Source: Deltaproteobacteria bacterium
GTDB lineage: Bacteria > Myxococcota_C > UBA6777
Assembly: GCA_002731275.1 (NCBI GenBank)
Contig: PCBK01000073.1
Coordinates: 27,208-91,207, forward strand
Direction: 5' to 3'
DNA length: 64,000 nucleotides
The notes beneath the pieces were generated by a model. That model searched no databases. It was not told the DNA's origin and saw only the letters and a list, made by a program, of their open reading frames with translations. Numbering within the stretch: the first letter of the stretch is position 1; every line of letters begins with the position of its first letter. A program made the position numbers and the translations under genes. Positions 35,001 to 42,051 of the stretch are shown here, in pieces.

Positions 35001-35590
35001 TGAACAAGTACGCATCGACACAGGTGAGTACGCCGGGCGTACTGCTCGAAACGTGGGAGCGTTTTGGTCTCGATTGGGATCAGGATTGGTTGTACATTAC
35101 CATCGTGAGCAAAGGTTTTGAAGCCGACCTCAAGGTCTTTACGCTCTACGTTGAGCCGGCGCAAGGCAGCTTCTCGGCGGCGACACAGAGCAAAGGGGTG
35201 ACCTATCTAAACCAGACCGCGGAGCTTCCCTTTACACCGAAGTATATGTTGGGAGTACGCTTACGCGCGGACAACAGTGATGGTTTTGGTCCGTGGAATG
35301 GTGTGTGGCGGAAAGATACAAATGGATGGGTCTTACAGACACGGTGGCGAGCGGCGAAGGATTACTTTGTCGCAGGGGATAAACACACCATCTCGTACCG
35401 AGTCCATCGGGCCGAGTTGGGATGGCCACAGCGTATTCGTCTGGCTGGGCACCTAGTCAACGGGGTCGCAGCCAACGAGTGGAAGGTCACTGTCCCATCG
35501 AACCACACCCCCTGGAAAGCGTCAAATACAGGCTACTATGAGATCGTACTTGGGAGCCAAAAGGCCGTCTCTGTCTGGACGAAGAAGTGA
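32093..35590 (+). CDS. Large lipoprotein with (alpha/alpha)6 glycosidase domain (GH15/debranching-like)
   Basis: 1165 residues from ATG 32093 (MNRYTWIVLSFVFLGLQHC), after AAAAAGG. The signal ends at LQHC, so lipidation is likely although the residue before Cys is unusual. A Glu/Pro-rich stalk follows to about residue 130. Residues about 180-620 form an (alpha/alpha)6-type domain with WTWAWTRDTAYAIDLAF, GDGLYRGEQSFLDWREQSYP, PVIWPQQPFIPIYHNRALWP and QLWSVAGYISMIQDVLFG, like glucoamylases, amylo-alpha-1,6-glucosidases and GH63/MGH1-like enzymes. A fibronectin-III-like part and one or two beta-sandwich, probably sugar-binding, domains complete it. The likely role is surface cleavage of glucan or another oligosaccharide. 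Confidence 0.8.
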   Translation: MNRYTWIVLSFVFLGLQHCTPPSQDEPNQETTPQEQVVEREVVSIEARKEVENEPPKETGDEPPKESNEKKQEPQAHDAGEPLQPEPVKDTRDASRPDIPEQADDDIPEGQEGVPEMTSPEQTKDTGPVDPCLSSPYKQTFDNDTVSVSCTSNSNGTRAYTLSTTHSLRDNDPASKQVQFTERNNTPSLILRSGNVMFDALFAMAIEETWQNSVSAVQDGSFNNNQPVTCACYQTGAKWTWAWTRDTAYAIDLAFASFDPQRSVDTLLFKISPRKASAGGQDTQIVQDTGTGGSWPVSSDRVVWALGARRVAQMLAQSDRQSFVQKAYPALANTIELDRKMIFDPGDGLYRGEQSFLDWREQSYPSWTKEQLWHIAMSKALSTNVTHLIAIELAASFAKDLGKTQEETKYTTWANALRKAIQNRFYLPSVGLYSTMITTTLDPAAVYKYDLLGSALTILSGIADVATAKKVISGYPHSDKGPPVIWPQQPFIPIYHNRALWPFVTAYWLRAAKRAGHAEAVTHNMRSMIRGAALNLSNMENFEFLQGANYVQDGQYSGPVVNSRRQLWSVAGYISMIQDVLFGLEVSEQGVRFQPFFPRAIRQSWFAQSNELTLRGVVYKGKSFDVTLRLPAKASGTAGAYDVDTVVLNGSDVKGKWLTAAQLQAQNTLIITLSQPANATNDALTIVKNSADFRLFWSPREPSITKIEEDTSGLKLTISNNGEQGVTHDIYRDGVRVATGIAAGTWIDKTAADVAKRSYCYAVDAGFTSSKNRSHHSLPTCYLGKSEVRLKQLSAYRFEAKGGKWGTSGKEETYLQWGDGTDSLEVAAIRPDWTGTYALQILYRNPHGSLTSSIACATKKLQIIDNTDGKVVKEGYVVMPTSQQLSQARSNVLRVDLRSDRTYRLRIENDNIVHNMTYLEHFSLFTGGPGGGTKTFNQVEIQGVRMFPLSGTETTRTTGSLLAFNGNNDLNKYASTQVSTPGVLLETWERFGLDWDQDWLYITIVSKGFEADLKVFTLYVEPAQGSFSAATQSKGVTYLNQTAELPFTPKYMLGVRLRADNSDGFGPWNGVWRKDTNGWVLQTRWRAAKDYFVAGDKHTISYRVHRAELGWPQRIRLAGHLVNGVAANEWKVTVPSNHTPWKASNTGYYEIVLGSQKAVSVWTKK

Positions 35591-35595
35591 TGTTC

Positions 35596-37401
35596 TCAGT
35601 GTACCTGGAAACCTTGTCTTTCGTATTGCCACAAGATAGAGCCTTTTGGATGGGTCAATCGAAGACGCATGGTTCGCCAAGGACGCTTGGGGCACTCTAT
35701 GATAGAGAGCGTTGCAGGGCCCTTTTTGGTCTGAACGGATAAAGATACACGTGAGCAAGAGAGTCGAAGCTTTTTGTGAAGACTTCCTTGTATGCTCTCG
35801 ATCTTTGGCGTGCTGGTTGAGACTCGAAAAGGCATGAAGACTTTGAGCCATTTCATGATCTGTTCGCGTTTGGAGATGGTTTTTTTCTTTTTGTCCCAAG
35901 CCCTCACGGCCTGACGTGACAACAACCATGAGCCTCGTGTTTTCCAGTTATCATTCATCAACAAAAAGAAAGTGTTGGTTTTGTTGGGGAGCTGAAGCTC
36001 TACTTTGAGTGTGACGGTTGATTTGGTTCGTGCTGTGACTGTCTCTACAACGTGGCGGTTTTTTGTAAGAGTAGTGCCACTTATCAAGAAAGTTGCTTTG
36101 TCCCCTTTTTTCCAGGGAGGCAATGACGCACCTGAAGACAGGAACAAAGCCTTCTTGAAAGGATCGAGGATCAGAACACGTCCCATCAGAAAGTCCATGC
36201 CCACGAGCCCAAAGCGTTTAAAATCTGTATACTTTTGTGCATCTTTTTCTTGCATGATGAGTGGATTGCGTAGGTGCCAGTCGATGGGGGGCATGGAGAT
36301 CTTGAGCGTAGACGTTGTGACCCAAGAAGTCGTGCTTTTCTTCCCCGCTGCAAGGGTTTTGCTCACCATCTTTTTGGGGAGTGGAGTCCCCAATCGTTCG
36401 TAGCTTTCTTTAAAAAGGGTGGTTGCTGCACCTGTGTCAAGTGTGAAGGGTCGTTCGGGTCGTTTGCCAAAAGATAGAAAGACGACAGGGTTGAGTCCGC
36501 CAAACAGCCAGGGCATGGAGACAACTGCTTTTTCTTGAAAAGAACGTGGTGAGAGGGTCAGGGAGAAGCGTTGAAAATCAATTTTGACAGCGAATGCTTC
36601 CCATGTCGTCTGTGGACTGATGATGCCACCGATGTTTCCGATGGGAAGATCGATGATTGAGACGGGGACACGGACTTGGTGTAATGAGCCCATCGTGATG
36701 TCCACCAAAGCGCGGTATGTTTTGATCAGCCCACCAGGTGAATTCACGTAGTACATTTGTTCGGGGATAAGCGGAATCCCTAACTGCTTAGCCGTTCTTG
36801 TTGTGATGACCGATGTCGACGCACCTGTGTCGATGAGCATCGGAAATGTCTTCTTTTTGTTTATCGTAACTGAAATCATTGGACTGTTACTGGCAAAGCG
36901 AAGGGGGAAGTGGTGGCTCCGTTTGCATCCTTTTGTACACGTATTTCTTGTCAGACGACTTCCCATCATCGCAGCATACGAACAAATAATTCTCTGTTTG
37001 AACTGTTGGGCTTTTGTTACTTTTCGGCGACACAGTGCGGAAAAGAGACGTTTTGTGTGGGGCACTTCATGTCCAACCATCGCAGCCAAAGCTGCTTTGA
37101 GCAGCAAGCCTGTCGGACTTTTTTGGGGGGAGACTTGTTGGATGAGTTGGGATATGTGCTTGTTGTGTTTTGTGATACGAGCCTTTGTGAGCCTTGTGCG
37201 CAAGACGTACTGCTTGTCTGTGTGTTTGCGTAAACATTTGTCCACGTTCGTTAACTGCTGTCGCGTGAATCCTGACCAGCGGATACATGTCTTGTTGGTT
37301 GTGGACTTTGACGTAGGGGGTGTGGGGCGGCTACTCTGTGCGATGGCATAAGAATTCCCAAGTGATAACAACATGCAAGACCATGTGAGAATGTTTTTCA
37401 T
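35596..37401 (-). CDS. Secreted retropepsin-like aspartic protease with two catalytic motifs
   Basis: 601 residues from ATG 37401 (MKNILTWSCMLLSLG), with GAGG upstream. A signal peptide ends near residue 21. Residues 40-165 are helical and Cys-containing. Two aspartic protease signatures follow: FPMLIDTGASTSVI (Asp191) and PFTLDTGAATTLF (Asp322), each followed by flap-like beta segments. A third beta-rich domain follows. Bacterial retropepsin-like proteins usually carry one DTGA domain and dimerise; two in one chain could pair as in pepsin. A periplasmic or secreted protease is the best call. It converges with the glycosidase lipoprotein gene with only 5 bp between stops. Confidence 0.82.
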   Translation of the reverse strand: MKNILTWSCMLLSLGNSYAIAQSSRPTPPTSKSTTNKTCIRWSGFTRQQLTNVDKCLRKHTDKQYVLRTRLTKARITKHNKHISQLIQQVSPQKSPTGLLLKAALAAMVGHEVPHTKRLFSALCRRKVTKAQQFKQRIICSYAAMMGSRLTRNTCTKGCKRSHHFPLRFASNSPMISVTINKKKTFPMLIDTGASTSVITTRTAKQLGIPLIPEQMYYVNSPGGLIKTYRALVDITMGSLHQVRVPVSIIDLPIGNIGGIISPQTTWEAFAVKIDFQRFSLTLSPRSFQEKAVVSMPWLFGGLNPVVFLSFGKRPERPFTLDTGAATTLFKESYERLGTPLPKKMVSKTLAAGKKSTTSWVTTSTLKISMPPIDWHLRNPLIMQEKDAQKYTDFKRFGLVGMDFLMGRVLILDPFKKALFLSSGASLPPWKKGDKATFLISGTTLTKNRHVVETVTARTKSTVTLKVELQLPNKTNTFFLLMNDNWKTRGSWLLSRQAVRAWDKKKKTISKREQIMKWLKVFMPFRVSTSTPKIESIQGSLHKKLRLSCSRVSLSVQTKKGPATLSIIECPKRPWRTMRLRLTHPKGSILWQYERQGFQVH

Positions 37402-37553
37402 GTTACCTCGATTCCTCTTCTCTCGTTTTCGTTTGGATAGGAGCGCAAATATACGTGCTCCCAAAGCTCAGTGAACATTACGAACAGAGCGTCTTTTTAT
37501 TCTCTTTTTATTGATGGATGTTTGTGGGGGGGCGTGGTAAGGGTACGGATGTA

Positions 37554-38213
37554 TTATTGTTTCTTTTTGTAGGAAGGTTTGTAGGTGTCGAGGCGCTTGA
37601 GGGTAGGGAGTAGAAAGTCACTGGCGTGTTTTTTGTCGGCAAAGTATACACCCACGATGTACATCGAGAAGACCTTGTTGCCCTTGCGTGCAACGAAGAC
37701 ATTCCCAATGGGACCGTGTTTGTTACTGATCAATCCCCAACGCGAAGAGTCACCCCACTTGAAGATTTTGTTATTGGTGGTGACTTGAGCTGATACGATC
37801 TTTATGCCGAGTCCCATACCATGCCACTGAAGGCCTTCTCCGATGATCGCGTCGCCTGTGCTCGTATGGATCACGAGCTCTGAGGAGAGAATGGGTAGCT
37901 TTTCTCCCTTCGGTTCGTATTCATAGGAGAGGGTGTACGTCTGATCCATATACTCCCATTTTTTCTTATAGTGTTCGTACGAGGGGTTGTACGTAAACGT
38001 GATAAAGGAGCGGAGGTCTTTGGCTTTGACCAAGACTGCTTTGTCCTTTGTGTCGATGATGTACTCTGACTGGGCGTAGATGGCGACGATGACCAAAGCA
38101 GAGAAGCCGGCCATCATGATGATCAAGCCAAACACAATCCAAAAGATGACCTTTTTGGATGTCCCTTTTGTCTGCGGCGAAGGTGGTTGTTGTGGTGGGA
38201 TGAGCTCCGTCAT
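37554..38213 (-). CDS. Single-pass membrane protein of unknown function
   Basis: 219 residues. A Pro-rich start (MTELIPPQQPPSPQTKG) is followed by one membrane helix (about 22-48) and a soluble domain of about 170 residues that should lie outside the cytoplasm. It contains FITFTYNPSYEHYKKKWEYM, ELVIHTSTGDAIIGEGLQWHG and KWGDSSRWGLISNKHG. No family was recognised. It lies 30 bp upstream of nothing on its own strand except the aspartic protease gene, and just downstream of the GH13 lipoprotein gene, so it may be co-transcribed with the latter. Confidence 0.65.
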   Translation of the reverse strand: MTELIPPQQPPSPQTKGTSKKVIFWIVFGLIIMMAGFSALVIVAIYAQSEYIIDTKDKAVLVKAKDLRSFITFTYNPSYEHYKKKWEYMDQTYTLSYEYEPKGEKLPILSSELVIHTSTGDAIIGEGLQWHGMGLGIKIVSAQVTTNNKIFKWGDSSRWGLISNKHGPIGNVFVARKGNKVFSMYIVGVYFADKKHASDFLLPTLKRLDTYKPSYKKKQ

Positions 38214-38243
38214 ATCTCTCTCCGTTTTGGCTTGTTTGCGTGC

Positions 38244-40736
38244 TCAGGGAGTCTTGATGAGAATCATCGAGGATTGGGTGCCCAAGGAGATCTTCAGTGA
38301 ATTGTTTGAGACTGTGACGGTCTCTGTGCCGAGGACATTGCTGAGTACGTCTCCATTTTTGAGTCCCAACGCGCTGACATTGACAGTGACGGAGGTGGCA
38401 TTGTTGCGGTTCATTGCGATGATCGCGGGACCACCCTTGCCAGTCCGTGTGAAGACCAACACAGAAGCGGTCGCTGTGAGTGTCGGACCGAGTGCGCCGC
38501 GTCGGAGGACTTCGTACTTTTGGCGCGCCTTGCCGAGTGTCTGCATGTAGGTGAGTGTCTCGCCTTCGAGCTTGCTGAGTTGGCTGCCAAAGCGCATCAT
38601 CCGTCTGTTGTCTGGATCGCCTGCGCCTGGAAGTCCAATCTCATCGCCATAATAGATGAGAGGGATGCCTGGGAGGCTGAAGATATACGTGAAGGCGAGC
38701 TTGAGCTTCGCGTATGCCCACGACTTGGTGGAGGGGGCTTTGGGCGGAGCGGTCCAGGATTGCGCGCGGTTACTCAAAATGTCCCACACATCGCAGTAGA
38801 TATCGTTGGACGCCATACTGATGAAGCGTGCGATATCGTGGTTGCCGATAAAGGTCGACATCAACGCATCCGTTCCGTAATCACTCATGATCTTGCGTGC
38901 GGCCTTATCCAGCGCGTTCATACCGATCTGTTCTTTGGCGAAGGTCTTCAGGATTTGGTAGTTGAGTGGGAAGTCGAATTGCCCCTGCACTTGGTCTTTT
39001 CCGACGTACTTTGTGATGTCCGCCGTCAAGCCCGAGAAGGTCTCACCGACCATGTAAAAAGAGATCCCTGTTTGTTCGAACTCCAGGGTCGTACGTGTCC
39101 TCATTTGTTTGATAAAGACCTGGGCGATGTGTTTGAGTGCGTCGACACGAAGGCCATCAGCGCCGATCGTCTTCACCCAATACACCATGTGGTCGAGCAT
39201 CAGCTTACGGACAGCGGCATTGTTGTAATTGAGGTCCGGCAGATAGCTGACAAACCAACATGTCTCAGGAGCTTGATCCCAGCCAATATCTGCGCCGCAT
39301 ACTTTGGCGGGCGTGTTAAAGAACCCTTTATCTTTGTATTTTTTCCACAGGTCGGACTCTTTGTGGACGTGATTGACGGTAAAGTCGAGCAGGATACGGA
39401 TGCCTTTTTTGTGGGCTTCATCGACCATCTCTTGCAGGTCTTTGAGGGTGCCAAAGTGCTCTTCGATCTTGTTGAGGTTGGCGGGCCAGTAACCGTGAAA
39501 CCCACTGTATGCGGTGTTGGTCATATTGGGGAAGTTGTTCCCCATCCCACATTTATGTCCATCGGGGCGCATTCCTGGCTCGGAGTAGTCGGGATTGTCG
39601 ATAGGCCATGTGATCCAGATGGCGTTGACACCGAGCTTCGTGAAGTAGTCATCCTTGATCTTGGAGGTCAAACCTTTTAAGTCGCCGCCCATATAGTTAA
39701 GGATCTGTGGTGTGTTAGGTAGGGGCTTGTCGTTGGTCGTGTCGCCATTGACAAAGCGATCGATCATCGCGAAGTAAAGGGTCACATCACGCCAATCTGT
39801 TGAGACTCCCACGTAGATCTTGAGCAACAGGATGCTGGTCTTTTCGCCGGCTTTGTCCGTCCCCTGAAGACGCAGATCGTGAATACCACTTGGGATGCTG
39901 TTGAGCTTGACGGAGACTGTGTCGCCGTTGACGGTCACACTTCCACCTGAGACGGCGACGCGATCGAGTGTAGCGAGGGATATGTTGTTGAGTCCCTTGC
40001 CCGATTGTCCAGGCGTAAATTGCAGTGTCGCTGTGAAGCTCCCGTTGCTCGTGCTGTGTTGTGTGACTTTGAGTGTTGGTTTGGGACAGTCCGGGACGTC
40101 GATGACGCTGTTTTGACCCCCAAAGCCGTCAGGAGCGCTCTTGGGGTTGGATGGATCTTTGATCCAGTTTCCATCCACGATGTATTTGTACTGGTAGGAG
40201 CCGGGTTGGAGATTCGTTTTCAATTCCCAGGTGTTTCCTGAGACATTCTTCATCGCGTATGCACCAGCTGCGACAGAATCTTTCCAGCCGTTAAAGTCTC
40301 CTGAGACGAGGACGGTCGTCGCGGCGCCTTGGTAGGTGAACGTCACATCCCCGCAGAGCTTGGCGGGAGGGCTGTCTGGTGTGCCTTGATCGGGCTCTGG
40401 AAGCTGCTCTGTTGTCTGTCCCGCGTCGGCTTGCTCTTCGTTGATGACTTCGGAGGTGTCGTGTATGTCTTCTGTCGGAACTTCTTTTCGGGGTTCGACG
40501 TTCGGTTCAGGTGGGGTGTGTCGCTCTGTGGGTTTGGGTTCTGGGCGAGAGGTGTTTCCTTCGTCGGGATTTGTCGTGGCTTCTTTGGTCTTTTCTTTTG
40601 TCCCATTGTCAGGCAAGACGGGATCGCAGGCGAGCTGTCCGAAGCCAAAGCACAACGCCAACAAGACGACGTGAAAGAGATGAGCAGACCACCCGATCGA
40701 AATAGAAGATTGTGTTCGTGTTGTCATGTCGATCAT
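38244..40736 (-). CDS. GH13 alpha-amylase lipoprotein with starch-binding module
   Basis: 830 residues (ATG 40736; ATG 40727 is also possible). The signal ends in the lipobox QLAC, followed by a Pro/Glu/Thr-rich stalk to about residue 125. A CBM48-like beta domain follows (TTVLVSGDFNGWKDSV, GSYQYKYIVDGNWIKDP), then a second beta domain, then the TIM barrel. GH13 motifs: ILLDFTVNHVH (region I), GLRVDALKH (nucleophile Asp, region II), MVGETFSG (acid/base Glu, region III) and FIGNHD (third Asp, region IV). All catalytic residues are present. It should cut alpha-1,4-glucan at the outer surface and feed the maltodextrin importer encoded at 42-48 kb. A palindrome lies directly upstream. Confidence 0.94.
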   Translation of the reverse strand: MIDMTTRTQSSISIGWSAHLFHVVLLALCFGFGQLACDPVLPDNGTKEKTKEATTNPDEGNTSRPEPKPTERHTPPEPNVEPRKEVPTEDIHDTSEVINEEQADAGQTTEQLPEPDQGTPDSPPAKLCGDVTFTYQGAATTVLVSGDFNGWKDSVAAGAYAMKNVSGNTWELKTNLQPGSYQYKYIVDGNWIKDPSNPKSAPDGFGGQNSVIDVPDCPKPTLKVTQHSTSNGSFTATLQFTPGQSGKGLNNISLATLDRVAVSGGSVTVNGDTVSVKLNSIPSGIHDLRLQGTDKAGEKTSILLLKIYVGVSTDWRDVTLYFAMIDRFVNGDTTNDKPLPNTPQILNYMGGDLKGLTSKIKDDYFTKLGVNAIWITWPIDNPDYSEPGMRPDGHKCGMGNNFPNMTNTAYSGFHGYWPANLNKIEEHFGTLKDLQEMVDEAHKKGIRILLDFTVNHVHKESDLWKKYKDKGFFNTPAKVCGADIGWDQAPETCWFVSYLPDLNYNNAAVRKLMLDHMVYWVKTIGADGLRVDALKHIAQVFIKQMRTRTTLEFEQTGISFYMVGETFSGLTADITKYVGKDQVQGQFDFPLNYQILKTFAKEQIGMNALDKAARKIMSDYGTDALMSTFIGNHDIARFISMASNDIYCDVWDILSNRAQSWTAPPKAPSTKSWAYAKLKLAFTYIFSLPGIPLIYYGDEIGLPGAGDPDNRRMMRFGSQLSKLEGETLTYMQTLGKARQKYEVLRRGALGPTLTATASVLVFTRTGKGGPAIIAMNRNNATSVTVNVSALGLKNGDVLSNVLGTETVTVSNNSLKISLGTQSSMILIKTP

Positions 40737-40745
40737 TCCGAAGCA

Positions 40746-40770
40746 ATTGCCTTCTATCTAGAAGGACAAT
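40746..40770. promoter_or_regulatory. Palindrome just upstream of the GH13 lipoprotein gene (possible operator or leader hairpin)
   Basis: On the + strand ATTGCCTTCT (40746-40755) pairs with AGAAGG (40760-40765) plus CAAT (40767-40770), with a 4-nt loop and one bulged A at 40766. It lies 9 bp upstream of the start codon at 40736, close to the ribosome-binding site, in a gap of only 54 bp. No T-run follows, so it is not a classic terminator. Confidence 0.45.
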
Positions 40771-40790
40771 GAATACAATATACGAAGTGT

Positions 40791-41585
40791 TTATCTCTGT
40801 TGTATTGGGAGTATATCATCAATGGGTTTGGGTTGCGTGAGTCCCGTGACTGGAAATGCTCTTGAAAGTCCCGCTCGTGGGGCAGCATGGAACCCTCGTT
40901 TTTTCTTGCGAGAGGGCCACCCCCAAGCGTACATCAAGCCTGATATCGCAAGGGCAACGCCGCCAGCGCCGAGCAGGAATATAGACGCGGACTGTAGCTC
41001 TCCGGCGGAGAGGTGTTCGCGGTATGCGTCGAGCTGGTAATTGTTCTTGTCTGCGGCGTTTGCGTACATCTGCTGTGAGACCAAGACGACCACACCCCCC
41101 GCGCTGAGCAAGAGGACGCCAGTGATCAGTGGAATCCAGGGGATCGTCTTCTTTGTGGATTTGCTTTTGGCGGTTGTCCGGAGAGGAGCCTTACCTCTCT
41201 TGGTCGGAGGTCTTGTACGTGTCGTCTGTATTGGAGATGTTCGGCGTTTGGTTGGACGTGTGCGAGGGGGCGGTGTGCGTGTTGTACGAGCTTTGGGAGC
41301 TGGGAAGGGAGAGAGCTGAAGCAGGACATCTTTTTGTACGTCGAGGATACGGGCTTCTTCGAGGTGCCCAGGGCAGCGGACGACGAGCCTATAACGTCCC
41401 TGTTCGAGTTTTCCGATGAAAGGGGTGTTTCCTTTCTGGACTTCCTGTCCTTTGGTGTTTGTCAGGTGAAATGGGCATTGGGTTGGCTGTGTCGCTAAAC
41501 CGAAGCTTACTTGCGCCGCCCATACGTCACCTACGCATCCACATAGACACAAGAGCACACACAGACTGTAGAGAGAGCCCCTCAT
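40791..41585 (-). CDS. PEGA-like secreted protein with two C-terminal membrane helices
   Basis: 264 residues from ATG 41585 (MRGSLYSLCVLLCLCGC), preceded by AAGGAG. The signal peptide runs to about DVWA. A beta domain of the PEGA type follows (about 25-95: CPFHLTNTKGQEVQKGNTPF, then GRYRLVVRCPGHLEEARILD). A basic Pro/Thr/Arg-rich linker comes next, then two membrane helices (about 148-166 and 198-218) and a short tail. PEGA domains are surface beta-sandwiches common in myxobacteria, and the two-helix end is typical of their PEGA-containing proteins. Its start overlaps the stop of the small lipoprotein gene (ATGA), so the pair is coupled. Function unknown. Confidence 0.75.
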   Translation of the reverse strand: MRGSLYSLCVLLCLCGCVGDVWAAQVSFGLATQPTQCPFHLTNTKGQEVQKGNTPFIGKLEQGRYRLVVRCPGHLEEARILDVQKDVLLQLSPFPAPKARTTRTPPPRTRPTKRRTSPIQTTRTRPPTKRGKAPLRTTAKSKSTKKTIPWIPLITGVLLLSAGGVVVLVSQQMYANAADKNNYQLDAYREHLSAGELQSASIFLLGAGGVALAISGLMYAWGWPSRKKKRGFHAAPRAGLSRAFPVTGLTQPKPIDDILPIQQR

Positions 41586-41869
41586 TCGCTTGCTCCTTTT
41601 TCTGTGGGTGTGGATTCCTTTGTGCCACCATCCGGTGCATTCTGTTCTTGGGCAGGTTCGGGGGTCTGTTTGATACAGCGCTCGTTGATACAAGCGTAAC
41701 CTTGCAGACAATGTTTGCTCGCGTCTGTGCATTTGTAACCTTCTGGGTCGAAGGGGGGAGGTTCACAGGCCGATAACATGAGCATTGTGCACAAGATGAG
41801 GAGGATGGATGTTCCTTTCCTATCGCGTCTTTTGTGAAGACAACGATACCATTGATGTCGATTCCTCAT
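41582..41869 (-). CDS. Small Cys-rich lipoprotein
   Basis: 95 residues from ATG 41869 (MRNRHQWYRCLHKRRDRKG). The signal helix STSILLILCTMLMLSAC-type region ends in the lipobox LSAC. The mature part is short, with four more Cys (YKCTDASKHCLQGYACINERC) and an acidic Thr/Pro/Glu tail. No strong ribosome site precedes this ATG (AGGG is about 13 nt upstream), so the start is uncertain; the frame stays open to 42007, where it crosses a repeat that is probably non-coding. The stop overlaps the start of the PEGA-like gene. Probably a surface or periplasmic partner of that protein. Confidence 0.62.
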   Translation of the reverse strand: MRNRHQWYRCLHKRRDRKGTSILLILCTMLMLSACEPPPFDPEGYKCTDASKHCLQGYACINERCIKQTPEPAQEQNAPDGGTKESTPTEKGASE

Positions 41870-41925
41870 CTGTGTACCAAACCCTTTCGTGGTAAGCGCA
41901 CAAGCACTATGTCGCATTTGCGTTC

Positions 41926-42018
41926 GGTAGGGTCGGGCCTTGTGTCCGACCAGGATGTCGTATGATGTGACATTTTTTCCGTAGGTTCGTACCTTGTGTC
42001 CGACCATTATGTTGTATG
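41926..42018. repeat. Imperfect direct repeat of about 38 bp, two copies
   Basis: Copy 1 (41926-41964) and copy 2 (41981-42018) share the core CCTTGTGTCCGACCA followed by ATGT and GTATG, with scattered differences, about 54 bp apart. They lie between malG and the small lipoprotein gene. I recall very similar GTGTCCGACC-type sequences as dispersed intergenic repeats in unrelated bacteria; this is from memory. Confidence 0.7.
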
Positions 42019-42051
42019 TTTATTTCGTGAGAGGACCCATTAGGCCGTTGG

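Noticed and set aside
38520..39680. Long open frame (386 codons) on the + strand inside the GH13 lipoprotein gene
   Set aside because: It is antisense to the GH13 catalytic region with all four conserved motifs; the frame has no recognisable domain and results from codon use on the other strand.
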